Made by a program: the position numbers and the translations under genes. Below are positions 52,103 to 64,000 of a stretch of 64,000 nucleotides of DNA, one piece after another. The stretch comes from Serilophus lunatus (taxonomy: Eukaryota; Chordata; Aves; Passeriformes; Eurylaimidae), in NCBI GenBank assembly GCA_013399895.1, contig VXBA01010948.1, forward strand, positions 375,483 to 439,482. The letters run 5' to 3'. Each line of letters begins with the position of its first letter. Within the stretch, counting starts at the first letter, position 1. The notes below the pieces were generated by a model. The model made no database searches, was not told where the DNA came from, and worked only from the letters and a program-made list of their open reading frames with translations.

Positions 52103-55100
52103 ACATTTCAGGACAAAATGGTCCAAGTCTGCTGGCATGACACTATACCATGACCTGCAAAGAAAGCGCAAAACCTATATTAATTAGTCTCATCCCACAA
52201 TGAACATGAGGACAACATGAGAGTACTGAAGAATTTTTGCAGCAGCAGCAAGAGGAAAGCTGAGGGAAAACAGGAGGGCAGGACACAGTTAAATAATGTT
52301 AATGGATAATGAAATAATTTTAAAAAAACTAAAAGAAAAACAGTTGAGAAATCTATTATATGCAATGAAATGAAAAATAAAAGATACTGTAATAGGCTGA
52401 TAACCAGGAAGATAACAAAGATACACAATCACAGAAGAGCAGAAAATTGCACTCACTTGCAAATAACAATTCTGGCCTTTCTCAGACAGAATCGCCACTC
52501 CCCATAAATCATTTAGATTTTGGAGAAAGTTGAAAAAAATGAATGAAATCCACAACATGTGCAACCAAGACCTAACAAGTAAATCAAGTCAGGTTAAATA
52601 ACTCCACATCACACCTTGTTCCCCGGTGGTTTGCTAAAAAGAACACTCAGGAGCAACTCTACCCCCTTCTCATCTGAACTAGATGCTGAGAAGTTCGTTC
52701 CTCTCTTTGCTCCCTCGCAGACTTCTCTTGCTTTAACTAATTTCCTTTGCTACAAGACCTGGACTATTACCCTTGCTCCTGGCCTGGAAACCTAAGGAGA
52801 GAGCTGCTCAGCTCAGGGTGGTCTCCCAGTGGGCGGGGGGAGCATCTCGCTATCCTGCCATACAATCAATCAACCTACGTGGTTTGTTCCACCAGCTCCC
52901 AGCCAGGCTGGCCTAGCCCCGACCTCCTTGGCAAGAGGAACGTTACAGTCAGCCAAGCCCTGGCTTAGCCCAAACCCTGTTTGATCAGCGGAAGATTATG
53001 TTAGAAGCTAGGAGCTTTGCTATCTGAATAGAGCATGTGAGCATTAGGCTTGCTTCTGCCTTCCTGTTGTAATGACTTGATAATCAGCAGCAGCACACAC
53101 ACCTTCCACAGAGACCTCCCAAGCATAGGGTCTAAAGCTCTCCTGTCATTAGCCTTTTCCCTGTCCTTGGAAAAAGGATTTGGGGTGAGAAATTGTGGCA
53201 TGAAGCCACTATCCTTATCATGTACTGTGGGATATTTTTTGAGAAACACAAATGCAAGCAAAGTGATTAGCCATGGCTATGCCCTACAGAAATAAAACTG
53301 CTTCCTTCTGATAAGCAAAGTAACTGTTTTGAATGTGACTTCACCTTATTCTGCGCAGTTGCACAAACCAGGGATGTTATCTTGGAGACAAGGACAATAA
53401 TGAAAATAATCTATTCCCATAACTTCCATGGTATCAATGTTATCTTGGTTAAAAATGGAAAGTTTCACAAGAAAAGTCTGATGTCACTTCTGGCGCTGGT
53501 AAGCATCAGGCTGTGTCCAGGTCTGTTCTCATTCCAGCACTTGCTTTCTGTGGCACTCAGCTCATAACTTTTCTATTTTGCCCTTATGGATTCGTACCAC
53601 AAATAACAGCTAAACCCTGAACACTCATCTGCTGGAAACTCTGGAATCAACTGATCAAAAAATAACTGCAAGTTTCTGATGTGATGCAGCCAAAAGAAAG
53701 TTGCAAATGCAATCTTATGGAAGCCTTTTCAATGCAGACTCACAAATTTAAGTGTCTCTGTATAAAGCATTGGTGAAATATCAAGCAACCCAACTGGTAA
53801 GCCATATAAGACACAGGCCCTGGTTATTCTTAGCTCTCCCTTTGTTAAAAGTTGTAACTTGAAGATGTGCCAAGGAATTTATAAGACCAGATCCATTATT
53901 GCTTTAGCACCTTTGAATTCATTGTTGGGGGTTGACTCACACATTGCAGGTGCCTTTCACTTGCTTGACTAGCACGAGCAACTAAAGTCATCCAAGAAAA
54001 AAACTATCCAAAGCGTAAGATCAAATTACAAAAAAACACATATAGATGCATACTCCACCTCTTTTTGATTCTCGGTGAGCTCCCCACAGAAATTTCTATC
54101 CTATTTTGCCTCTCACTTGCCCCACATGTTTAGCTTGCATGCTTTTTTTTTAGTCAAACTCTACTCAAGACTCACCAAAAGACTGTAGTATTTGGTCAAA
54201 GAGTGTACAAAACTGTTTGTAGACTCCTTGTACTTCACATAACAAGGTCCTGTTTTCAGCTGGATGCTCCATGAGGCAATGTAATATAAATAGCAGCTGG
54301 AAAGTTAAGACAGAGCTTTCAGACCTCACATTCAGCCTACTCCTCTTTAACAGATGCAGCTCAACCACACAGGGCATCATCATGCAGTGAGGGAGTCACA
54401 GACCTAAGTCATCTGTGATGTACAGGTTTATCCTATCTAATACTCTTTCAGTTATGCAGTGGAAGGACATTTCATGCTGACAATTCAGCTTTATTTCAAT
54501 TTTTCTACCCATGCCTGTTGCTTAAGCCACTCTAAGTTGCTGTGACAATAGATTGGCCCTGTTTTGAAAGGAAAAAAGCTTAGAGAACCTGGAGCAAACA
54601 ACACATGGGAAAAGAAGTCCTGGTCCTGTAAACCAGAGAAGGGGGCAGCGAGTGGACATTTGTGTGAGAAAAGGGGTCTCCAGAGCACTGCGCAAGAAAT
54701 GAGATGATAAAAAGATTGTTGAAAACAGTGCAGATGGGGACCTTGAATTTAAACCACCATTGGTACTAAAGCTGTTTCTTACTAGCTCATGTTCTACCTG
54801 AAATAACATGCAACCTATCCTTTGCTCTTTTTTATTAGTAAAGTGACTGGAATCAAGATTTACAATTTTATTTACTTGTGATTTATCACTCACAACACGC
54901 AGCAGGAGACCGTCTTAGTTAGTTGTTGGGTTTGAGATTGAAGTCTCAGTTGGCAATCTCCCAACCAGTCCAGTCTATTCCCTGTACCAGCGCACAGATC
55001 CAACAGAAGCTGCAATTTGCTGCAATGTGCAATGTGCTGGCTATTAAAAGCCAGCATTTGTACAGTAAAGACACAGTTGGGCCCAACTAGTCATCTCACC

Positions 55101-58100
55101 TTTCTTCAAGCATCCACAGATGAACTAGTCACCTCAAGTTCCTTTCATAACAAGTAGAGAAAATTAAGTATTTCAGGGCATAATTCATTTAACTCATTCT
55201 TTTTAGACATGAGTGCCTTTTCTCTGCTGCTCTGAATGCTGCCTAAAGGGTGGTTCAGACATAGACACCTATAGTGTAACCTGGACATCTGAACAGAGTG
55301 TCAGCCTTGGAGGTCCAAACTCTGGTCTCTGAACTCCAGCTTGTTTCTTTCTTTTTGAAAAACTTTTGCTGCCCAAAGTGTAAATGCTGAGTGTATCAAG
55401 TCATGAAGACATACTCTGCAACCTACTGAGAGGAAGGGGCTCTTCTCAATTGGAATTCAAGTTAGACTTGTGGCCTGTATAATCCCAACTCATTTACACG
55501 GTTAAACTCAGGCAAATCTTGGCTCCCTGCTTTGCAACAGTATTACCTGTAGTTGGAATGTTGGATCCTATGGGCAGGGCTCTGGAAAAGCATTTGAAAA
55601 ACAGGTTTTACTCCTTCAAGGAAAACCACTACCCAGCCTTCTGGTAGCCGAAAGTGAAAGGCAATCAAATAACCTGTTTTGTGAAAGTACTTATATTCCT
55701 TTAGTTCCTTGAGTGACTCAACTTCTGTGTTACCTCCTCTGGGCTTAAAACCACTCAGAGGAACACAGAATCCCTGAGAAGCCATGCACTGAGAACAGAC
55801 AGTTGCTGTACAAGGAGCAGATCTAATTCTCTGGGTCATCACTAATAGTCACGTCAGCAGCATTCTGGCTTTGCGACAGAGGTCCTCTCGCTGGGCTATG
55901 AAGCACCTCTTCAGAGTCAGGGTTAGGCAGACACTGTGTTAAGAGCAAAACTTTGAGCTATGCTGAGAAGTTCATGACAATAAAGAAAATCTTTGCCAAA
56001 TGCAAAGGTAAAAAAAAGAGAAAGAATACAGATTTTATTTGGACGTTCATAAGAGGTTTCTAGATTGACTGTAGTAGTCCTTATGATAGGAAACAGTGAC
56101 TGTACCCCTGAAGCAGTTTAATAATCTAAGATACTGAGCTTTGTAGTCTTGTCTTACACTGTTCCTTTTTCTATAACAAGTGATGATTTTTTTTTCCTGA
56201 AAAGTTTACGTACTAGCTTTGGGTTTTGGGTTGGGTAACGTTTCTGAGCACGGTCTGCAAAACCTAGAAGTTGCTTCCAAGGAAGAACACCCTTCTCCCT
56301 AAAGACAGCACCCCTGCTCCATTAACAAGCTACTTCCTGCTACCCCATCATAAACCTTAACTATTTTATTTTATCTCACCTCTACTGTCTATGCACAAAC
56401 TTCACTACTTTCCTCTGTTCCCACTCTGAGTCTAAAAAGTCTTTTATTTTTCCACACAGTCCTCCACCCCCAAAATATTTTTCTTCTATATAAACTCCCC
56501 AGTGTTGTATAAAATCTTTGATTCCTTTTTTTTTCTCTCTGAAGGGATAACACGATGCTTCTTCTCTCCCTGAGGTTTCACCAGAGATTTTCTTTTTCTC
56601 AATGAATATAGGTCAGAGAATTTAGACCATATGTGTTGCTCCACTGGGTTATTGTTCCATTTTACACTAAATAAGGCAGGACATCTGTTTTAAAAGAGGA
56701 AAAACCTAGAGGAGTTTGTCATATCAGACTGGTTGTGTACACCTTAAGTGTTAAAAGACCTTGAAGTCACAGTAAGTGACATAGAAGGTCGAAAAGAACC
56801 TATGGGCATTATAATCTGAAATTAATCTTAATAAGAGTTCTATAGATAAGTTAATTTAAAAGCAATAATAGTTCTTTGATTAGATGTGGAATTCCATCAG
56901 ATTTCTGTGTTGGGAAGAAAATCATCATCAATCAGAATACAGTGAAGCTGTGAAAGCAAAATCAGTTTTTACTTCAATATTACTAGTCTTTTGAAACCAG
57001 GAATATTTCTAACATTTCTGATGGTTACATTGATTATCTTGATATCTTTGATCAATTGTTGATATATCTCCATGTGCAGCATAAATACTTTTAATATGGA
57101 TAACCAATGATGTATTTTTCATATTCTCATAACAACATAATAAATATTATACCCTAGTTTCAAGGTATATAAAAGTTACTATGTCACAGTGACTTCTCAA
57201 AAAAACCCGTAGAGAAGTTAATCAATGCATAAGACCCTTAAACTCCTTTAAAACTGCAGTGCCTGATAGCAGTGACACTAAGAGTACATCTCACAGAGCA
57301 TATTGTTAGTAAGCAGATTTTGACAAGTTTTGAGAGGAAAATGGTGTTAAAAAATTAGATTGTTTTATTGCCTTATATTAACATTCATTTAATCCAGGCT
57401 TTAAAACCTGAAAATGGAAAAATCTCCATAAAGATAGAAAATATACACAGATGGTGATGTTGGGGCAGAGTGCCAGCACACAGAATCACAGTGTTCGGTG
57501 AATCACAGGCAAAATAATTAATGGCATTTCTAGTAGCATAACACACTGCAAACATACACACTGCCTCATGGAGTACTTGTCAGCAGTATTAATCTAGGAA
57601 ATAATTAGTCCCTGTAAAGTTCTTTCACGCTCTTTCACCAGATGGCCAGGCAAGATCGTCAGCTAAAATCCTGCTGTTTCAGCACCGGAGAAAATGCCAA
57701 GGATTACGCTTTATGCTACCCTGTGGAAGGTGTAGGCATGCTACACTGTGCTCAAGGTTTCATTCTCCCAGGTACTGCATACCAGTCCAGCAAACTTCAC
57801 AAATCCCATCAGATCATTTTCCGAGCATCACCGCCAAGCATGCTTCACATCCCAGCATTTGCAAGCCACTCCACAGGAAGTTTTGCGATCTGCCAAAACA
57901 CAGGACCTCTCCAAATGGAAAGAGATCAGAATTAATATATTTAGAAACAAAATTAATTCCAAAAGACACAGCATAAAAAAGAATTATGTTAATAGTAGCT
58001 CACAATTACAGTGGCCATGCAGTCGTGAAGCAGCTCCAGTTTGATGATGAACTAACCTTCACTTTATCTCACTTCACGTTGTTATTGAGCAAACACTTAA

Positions 58101-60062
58101 GGAACTTTCCAATGACATGCTGATTGTTCCCACAAATAGCCAGGTTTTTTTACTCTATGCATGCTGTATGATCAGCTATTGTTTCAATGGCAGCCTGGTA
58201 ATACAGAAGCCTACAGCTAGGGTAGGGTTATCCAGCAGAAATGCATATGCTAGCCTAGAATTACATGCAAGCACTGGAATATGACAATATACCTTCTATT
58301 TTTTGGGGGGAATCACTGTATCCTAGAGCTTGCTCCAAGACTCTGGAAATCAGAGAACAGACTTTTCTTAGCAACTCAGGACCTGCTCAAAGACATGGAA
58401 TACTGGATATAGCATTTGACAATGTCTGTAAGACTTGTAAGCAGCAGCACAGGGAATTCTGGAAAGTTAACACTTCTCCTTTGAACAAGGAGTGGTGAGC
58501 CTGATTTGGCTGATGATGGGAAAAACAAAATAGGGCTCTGAGCAGCACTGCTGTGGCTGTAGCTGAGGCAGAATTTCCATTTCAAAGCACGGTTTTCCAT
58601 GGCCTACTTCTCCCTTATAAATAGAAGCTGCAAGTTAAAACTTGGCCCTTAGAGTTCCCCTGTCACGTTTAGGAATTAAAGACAGAATCAACTTGCTAAA
58701 AAAATCTGGAAAGGAAAAAATATACTATTGTTAGTACAAATATATTTATAGAAAAATATGCTGTTCTTTTGGGAAGGTTGTGGGGAAAAAGAAAGCCTTG
58801 GCTGAATGGGTTTCAAGAGGCCAATGTCATGCCAAGGCTGCACACTCCTGCAAAGGCCATGATTATGAACCCCAAGATGGCTCTTTAGATGTGTTTATCT
58901 TCAGTACAAAGTTATCTCAGGTCTGGACATGAAAAAAGAAATTTGACTTTGCAAGTTCAGTGTTGGTAGTCACCAAGTGTCTGCTACAGGAAAAAAGTTG
59001 TTTTCAGCTGTGCAGCAGTCTAGTCTCAGTAAGAGTTAGCCTCAGCGGTCTGATGTGTCAGAGTTTGGCCTGAACCACACAGGTCAGTCAGTGACCGACT
59101 GACTGATCCATCCAGCCCTGCCTGGCTATGCCCTAACCCAAGATGGCTTTCTAGGGAAGGGAAAGCCTTCACAGAGGTTTCACCTATCTAGCCCTGAGTA
59201 CAAATACAGAAGGTTTTGATTCACCAGGATGCTCTCTAAAGGTCTCACACAGCCCAACACGGTACTTTGATCACTTAGGGTTAGCTTGAACTGCAGTGCT
59301 CCACTAGGAGCAGGGAACAAAGCAGTTGGGATTTTCCATGCCTCCAGTCTGTTTGCCAGTCAGGAATGCAGAAGCCTTCAAGACCAAATACCGCCATGTT
59401 ACTTATCTATGAAAACAGGGAATTAAGCAGAAGGGCACATGGTAGACAATGAAAGCCACGTGTTTACTCTCCTGTGCAGCTGCTTATGTCAGGTTACTCC
59501 TAAGCGGACACCTTCTGATAGTTCCTTAAATTATGTGGCTGACATCTGTTATCTGTTCATTCACTCCTCCATCTTGTTTGATTATCCTATCAAACTATGG
59601 CAAGTTCACATGTTACCTTGACCTTAGCTGTCTTTGGCACATTAATCAGCATGAAGTTTGCGTTTTTCAATGGTACAAAGCTTTTTCTCTGGGTAACAAA
59701 AACTACCAATGAGCACCACCCTCCATCTCACAGTCACTACTAAAGCATTCTAGAGTAATTACTGGTGAGCTTTGGGGAGCACTGGAGATTAGGCTATGGG
59801 AGTGTGATCCTTTGAAGTGTCTGAACACTACAGCTGACATCTTTAATAACTATTAGGGAAATCCCAGGGTTCATTTTCTCTGCAAGAGCCATGAACAATT
59901 CAGGCAACAAAGCAGTCAAAAAGGTGGCAATTAAAGAAGACTTATTGAATAATTTAGTTTGTGAAAATGTTGTTTAGTGTTTGGAGTTTCCTATTTATGG
60001 AAAATGTCAGCACTTCAGTGGAAGATGTTTTCTCAAGATACAGAGATGTGAGAAGTGCATTA

Positions 60063-60290
60063 GTATCACGGTTTCAACAAGGTTGGAAGAGACCTTAAAG
60101 ATCATCAAGTGCAACCCATAATCTAACAGCCCATCAACTAAATTATGGCACCAAGTGCCTCATCCAACCTACTTCATGAACACCTCTAGGGTCAGTGACT
60201 CCACCATCTCCCTGGGCAGCCCATTCCAATGGCGGACCACCCTTTGTGTGAAGAATTTCTTCCTAATATCATTATTAAAAAACAGTGATT
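60063..60290 (-). mobile_element. CR1 3' fragment, minus orientation
   Basis: On the minus strand the frame reads IRKKFFTQRVVRHWNGLPREMVESLTLEVFMK, the C-terminal end of CR1 ORF2 (only partly shown here as FFTQRVVRHWNGLPREMV). It is followed by a CR1 3' UTR ending near ACGGTTTCAACAAGGTTGG on the plus strand. The ORF2 tail is well preserved apart from a few substitutions. Confidence 0.9.
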
Positions 60291-60559
60291 GCATTTTAGG
60301 ATTGTTTAAAATGTCATGACAGTTCTGCTGTATTTTATAGACATACTGCCCAAGAGAAAAAATATTTAGTACATTGTGACATTTTCTACAACACACAGCA
60401 ATTTTAACAGACTAATTCTAAAATCAGAATTGATTTCTCTAAAAAGCTCCAATTCAGACTCTGTTATTGTTCTCTTGCCATACACTCAGCATCGTTCTCA
60501 GCAAATATTTGGATTATATTTGACCAAGGTTAAATTGTCAAACAATATTATGTTCACCT

Positions 60560-60800
60560 TACAACCAGAAACATAGACAAGACAGAGATGCTTAATGCTT
60601 TCTTTGCCTTTGTCTTCAATACTGATGACAGGCTAAGAGGGTCCCAGTGCCCTGAGCTGGACGACCACAGCTGTGTGATAAACTCCCAGTGGACCCTGAA
60701 TTGGTGCAGGATCTGCTGCTCCAGCTCAGGCCATGGTGTATGGTTGTACAGCAAGGGGTATGAAGGTGTGGAGCAGACAGCAGACCTTATCAAAGTGTTT
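60560..60800 (+). mobile_element. CR1 ORF2 linker/RT-start fragment, plus orientation
   Basis: The frame at 60588-60815 opens MLNAFFAFVFNTDD-RLRGSQCPELDD, matching the CR1 ORF2 stretch just upstream of the RT core (LNAFFASVF and PELED positions). Similarity fades after the CSSSG segment near 60730, where a frameshift or a break occurs. It lies 270 bp from an oppositely oriented CR1 3' fragment. Confidence 0.75.
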
Positions 60801-63439
60801 CTATTCTCAGTTTAGTTCCATTACTAGAGATAGTGAACGATGGAGCAGTTGAAATTTTTCCACTTTTCCTAAAGAGGGGAGATGACTGTAGAATGCATCA
60901 ACAGAGAGACCAATCTCACCTAACTTTCCATGCCTACACTGCAGACACTTCACCTAAATGTTTCGCTTTTAGGCATTTAAGATTAGCATTTACACTTATG
61001 TCACCGGCTTTGAGCAGAAATAATCACTGTAAAAGTCTAAAATGAACCATGTGAAGCTCACTCTAGAAATACCAATGTCTAAGCTCTGACTGAACGGAAA
61101 CGCAAGCAACTACTTCCGATATGAACCTCAACATGTGCCTGCAATTAAGCATGACAAATGCCAACCAGGATGTGATAGGTTTTATTAGCCAGCCTCATTA
61201 GTAACAGTGCTTACTGTAGCTGGAGCCCAGAAGAGAAGAAGGAGACTACACACATAGGTCACCCTACTATGCCTAGTCATCAAGAACGGGTATTTGTGCC
61301 AGTATTGGATCTTGCTAATGTCAGAAAAAGACCTGCAAAGTCTGACCAAGTTAGTAACGGTGAGCTACTGGCTGAAATGCAACAGTTGGGGAGATGGAAG
61401 AAATGATAATAAATTATTACGGTACCATCAGAATAATGTTAGTTCCTCCCCAGCAGGTAGCAAGAAGTCAGTGGAAAAGGCTGTCAGGGAGAGAGGCAAA
61501 GGGAGATTGGAAGAAAAAGCTTCAGCTCCATCACACACAATTTCCCTGATTAATGAAGGCCTTCACAGGCCATCAGGCAAAACACAGTCTCGGCTACATA
61601 AACCCTTAACGTTTCTCATGACACTGAGTAGGCAGAAATCCTATTCCCAGTTGGGTGAGGTCAGGACCACAGGACATTTTCAGTCCCTCACTGCTCCTTC
61701 AAGCAGAGAACCAAGAGAGACTAGTGTTATGCATCAATTTTCAAAATGAGATACCATACCTCTGAGGGAAAAGGAGACCACCTTTTATAGTGCAAGAGTG
61801 CAGATAGGAATTTATGTTAAATGATATTTCAAGAACGGGGGAGGGAAAAAGGTACATATTGTCAGATGAGAAGCTGATTTTTCCCTTTTATATCCATAAA
61901 TATCATGCTAATAGAAAAGAAAATGTGATATAATGGAATAGGGCATCTTACCATCATATCTAATTATGTGCCTCTAAAATAAAGCTTTCTAATTTGGGGG
62001 GTTTTTTTAAGCTGGGAGAATTATAATGTGAATTATCATGGCTTTTCTTTCTGAAAATAGGAATTTACCAATTTCAATTGCAACTATCAGAATGAAAATC
62101 TGGTAAAGTGTGGTTCTTGTAAGGAACACTGATTCCTTTGGCTGAAGATATGGTTTTTTTCTGCAACATGTAATACTAGTATCTGTATTTATTGTGGAAT
62201 AAACTCAGCAATGAATGGCATAAAATGAACAGAAGAGTTTCATCACAAAGCATTCAGTCACATAGTTTACTCATTTATACACTGTTTATCTTCTGGTATG
62301 TGCCACAAGAAGTAATCATTTAAATGTACATCTTCTTTAGTAGGTAATAAAATTTTATTGAGTTTCCAGTCTCACAACTTGTGCTATAGCTATAAATCAG
62401 AATTATTCTAAACTTGTACTGATTTGCAGCACTGGGAGGCATTTTAGAAATGCCACAATTGAAAGGGAAGCACTGGATTTTTGTTTCTCTAGTCTCTACA
62501 GCAATTCTGAGAAGGGTATAGGTGTTTGGAAACGTCCCCTTACCTTTTCAGATGCATCAGCTATTCTAATATACAGTATTACCTCTCCTGCAAAACTTTT
62601 TTACCTTTTATATTCCCCAAGCTTTTAAATTAGCATAAACCACTTTCAGATGTCAGTTATGGTTATTGCTGAAAGTGTTCTTCTGTAAATTACCAAAATC
62701 AGTGCAGTGGGAAAATTTGCCAAGAGGTGATACAAAAGTGACTTTGATCAACACTGGTGTCTCAGATACAGAACAATGAAGTAATAAAGGAAGCACCTCT
62801 TACTGTCCTAACCTTTCCAGTTTTGAGGTGCATTTGGTGTATCTCTCTAATTAGAGACGAGAGCCTAGAATTGGTCCTGCCATCCTTTGCTTCTAGGCTT
62901 CTTGAGGAAGAAAAGGCAGGAGCCAGCTATCCTCTTTTACTTATCTTTCTGACTAGAATCTTCTCTTTTCATGAAGGTGATGGGATCTGTGAGGAAGATA
63001 GGAGTGCTTGTGATCCTGAATTATTAAACTGGCTAGTAACTTCCTTTGGTGAATTTCTCTGTCTTCAGCTCATATCCTCTACCACACAGAGCGTCTGTCT
63101 GCTGTCCCAGAAATGTGAGGAGGACCGGATGCCCAGACGAAGAGATTTCACAGTGCTCTAGATGTGTGAAACCTTCATGACAGCTCAGTGAGTCCATCGG
63201 GGTGATTAACATTGCATGCTGTCACCTGAGAATATCTGCAGAGATCCAGGGAGATGTAGCATCTGTCCTTCCTAGACAAATATAATTTAGCCAACAAAGA
63301 GGTTAGCATGTTTTGGAGGACTCCTTATGTCCGGGTGGTCCCACAATGATCCTATAAAGAACTCTCTAGGAAAGCATTGCATAGAAGAAAGTATATTCAC
63401 TTATTTCTGACTCCACCTCTCAGAACATCTGATAATCTG

Positions 63440-63762
63440 GTGTATGGGAGATTGGGAGGAGACACAGTTGGGCCCAACTAACCAAAGGGATATTCCGTAC
63501 CATATGACATCATTCTCAGTATATAAAGTAGAGAGAAGAAGGCAGGGTGTTTGGACTGGTGGTGTTTGTCTTCCCAAGTAACTGTTTCACATGATGGAGC
63601 CTTGCTTCCTTGGAAATGGCTGACTATCTGCCTGCCCTTGGGGAGCAGTGAATGAATTTGTTGTTTTTCTTTGCCTGTATGTGTGACACCAGTTCTCTCC
63701 CTGATTCTGCTGGTGGGGAAGTGAGCGAGCAGCTTGGTTCCTGGTTGGGGTTACATCACCAA
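63440..63762 (+). mobile_element. Solo-LTR-like relic of an avian endogenous retrovirus
   Basis: The order of blocks matches the LTR of a common avian endogenous retrovirus family as I remember it. GGGAGGAGACACAG is followed by GATATTCCGTACCATATGAC, ATCATTCTCAGTATATAAAG, GTTTGTCTTCCCAAGTAAC, GATGGAGCCTTGCTTCCTTGG, GGGGAAGTGAGCGAGC and GGTTGGGGTTA. Between about 63685 and 63690 the usual segment holding the polyadenylation signal appears to be missing. No gag, pol or env sequence follows within the window. The left boundary is uncertain, and I saw no clear target-site duplication. Confidence 0.78.
63520..63528 (+). promoter_or_regulatory. TATA box of the LTR relic
   Basis: TATATAAAG lies at the position of the LTR promoter, about 20 bp right of the conserved CATATGACATCAT element, which resembles an E-box plus a CRE/AP-1-like site. 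In intact LTRs of this type it sets transcription start in the plus direction, which here is opposite to MTUS2. Current activity is unknown. Confidence 0.55.
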
Positions 63763-64000
63763 AGTTGCTTGAAGTGGTTAAGAGCTAACAATGTTCTGCT
63801 TTCTACATTATGGGCTTTAGTCAAGGATCAAAGGCTTCTTGATGATGTAAAGTCAGGCTAGCTCCAGGAAGAGAAACAACAGAGGTCATGGAGCAAAAGA
63901 CAAAATTTCAGAAAGAAAGGTGCATGTACCAGGCAAAGAAGACAAGTGAGTGAATGATAGGTGGTAGGTGTCACCCACATGGCTCACACTCAGAAACACT

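Larger units (their letters stand above)
34648..64000. other. Upstream region: MTUS2 5' intron or intergenic DNA
   Basis: I see no coding exon of any gene in these 29 kb. Recognisable pieces are CR1 fragments at 36225-36645, 39900-40255, 46110-46640, 60063-60290 and 60560-60800, and an LTR relic at 63440-63762. Simple tracts are A17 at 41004-41020, A14 at 39733-39746 and 51341-51354, and a TA run with T10 at 52077-52102. The stretches 34648-36224, 36646-39899, 40256-46109, 46641-60062 and 60801-63439 hold only short unsupported ORFs. If the acceptor at 34648 is real, at least part of this interval is the MTUS2 first intron. Confidence 0.6.

Noticed and set aside
1..64000. tRNA, rRNA, CRISPR arrays or a bacterial-type system
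   Set aside because: No cloverleaf, rRNA core or spaced direct-repeat array was seen, and the sequence is vertebrate nuclear DNA.

Overview
The window is 64 kb of vertebrate nuclear DNA, most likely from a bird. Four things point to this. Coding sequence is split into exons with GT..AG junctions. Introns are AT-rich and several kb long. The dominant repeats are CR1 non-LTR retrotransposons, one ending in the CR1-type 8-bp tandem tail at 14425-14464. A solo-LTR-like relic at 63440-63762 matches my memory of avian endogenous retrovirus LTRs. I cannot name the species. There are no operons, bacterial genes or CRISPR arrays, and one ambiguous base (N at 5278).

The one host gene I can support is MTUS2 (microtubule-associated scaffold protein 2, also called TIP150 or CAZIP), on the minus strand. 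Three of its coding exons are visible. The 2.28 kb first coding exon (34358 down to 32082) encodes residues 1-759. A 175-nt exon (26817-26643) and a 207-nt exon (17423-17217) follow. All three have good splice signals and compatible phases, and their translations align residue for residue with blocks of human MTUS2 as I remember it. The first coding exon probably carries about 289 nt of 5' leader with three tiny upstream ORFs. The C-terminal coiled-coil exons were not found and should lie beyond position 1; the promoter and any non-coding first exon should lie above 34647.

Layout by position: 1-10849, intron with nothing recognised; 10850-14470, a long decayed CR1 copy; 14471-17216, intron; 17217-17423, exon; 17424-26642, a 9.2 kb intron holding an ancient CR1-like reverse-transcriptase relic near 24.3-25.1 kb; 26643-26817, exon; 26818-32081, a 5.3 kb intron with a short CR1 3' end; 32082-34647, first coding exon plus leader; 34648-64000, 29 kb of upstream intron or intergenic DNA with five further CR1 fragments and the LTR relic.

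I found no clearly new biological system. The points most worth checking are a possible missing or bird-skipped mini-exon between the second and third MTUS2 coding exons, the uORF cluster in the leader, the specific lesions that killed the long CR1, and a 21-bp exact match between the LTR relic and an otherwise unrelated site 8.4 kb away.
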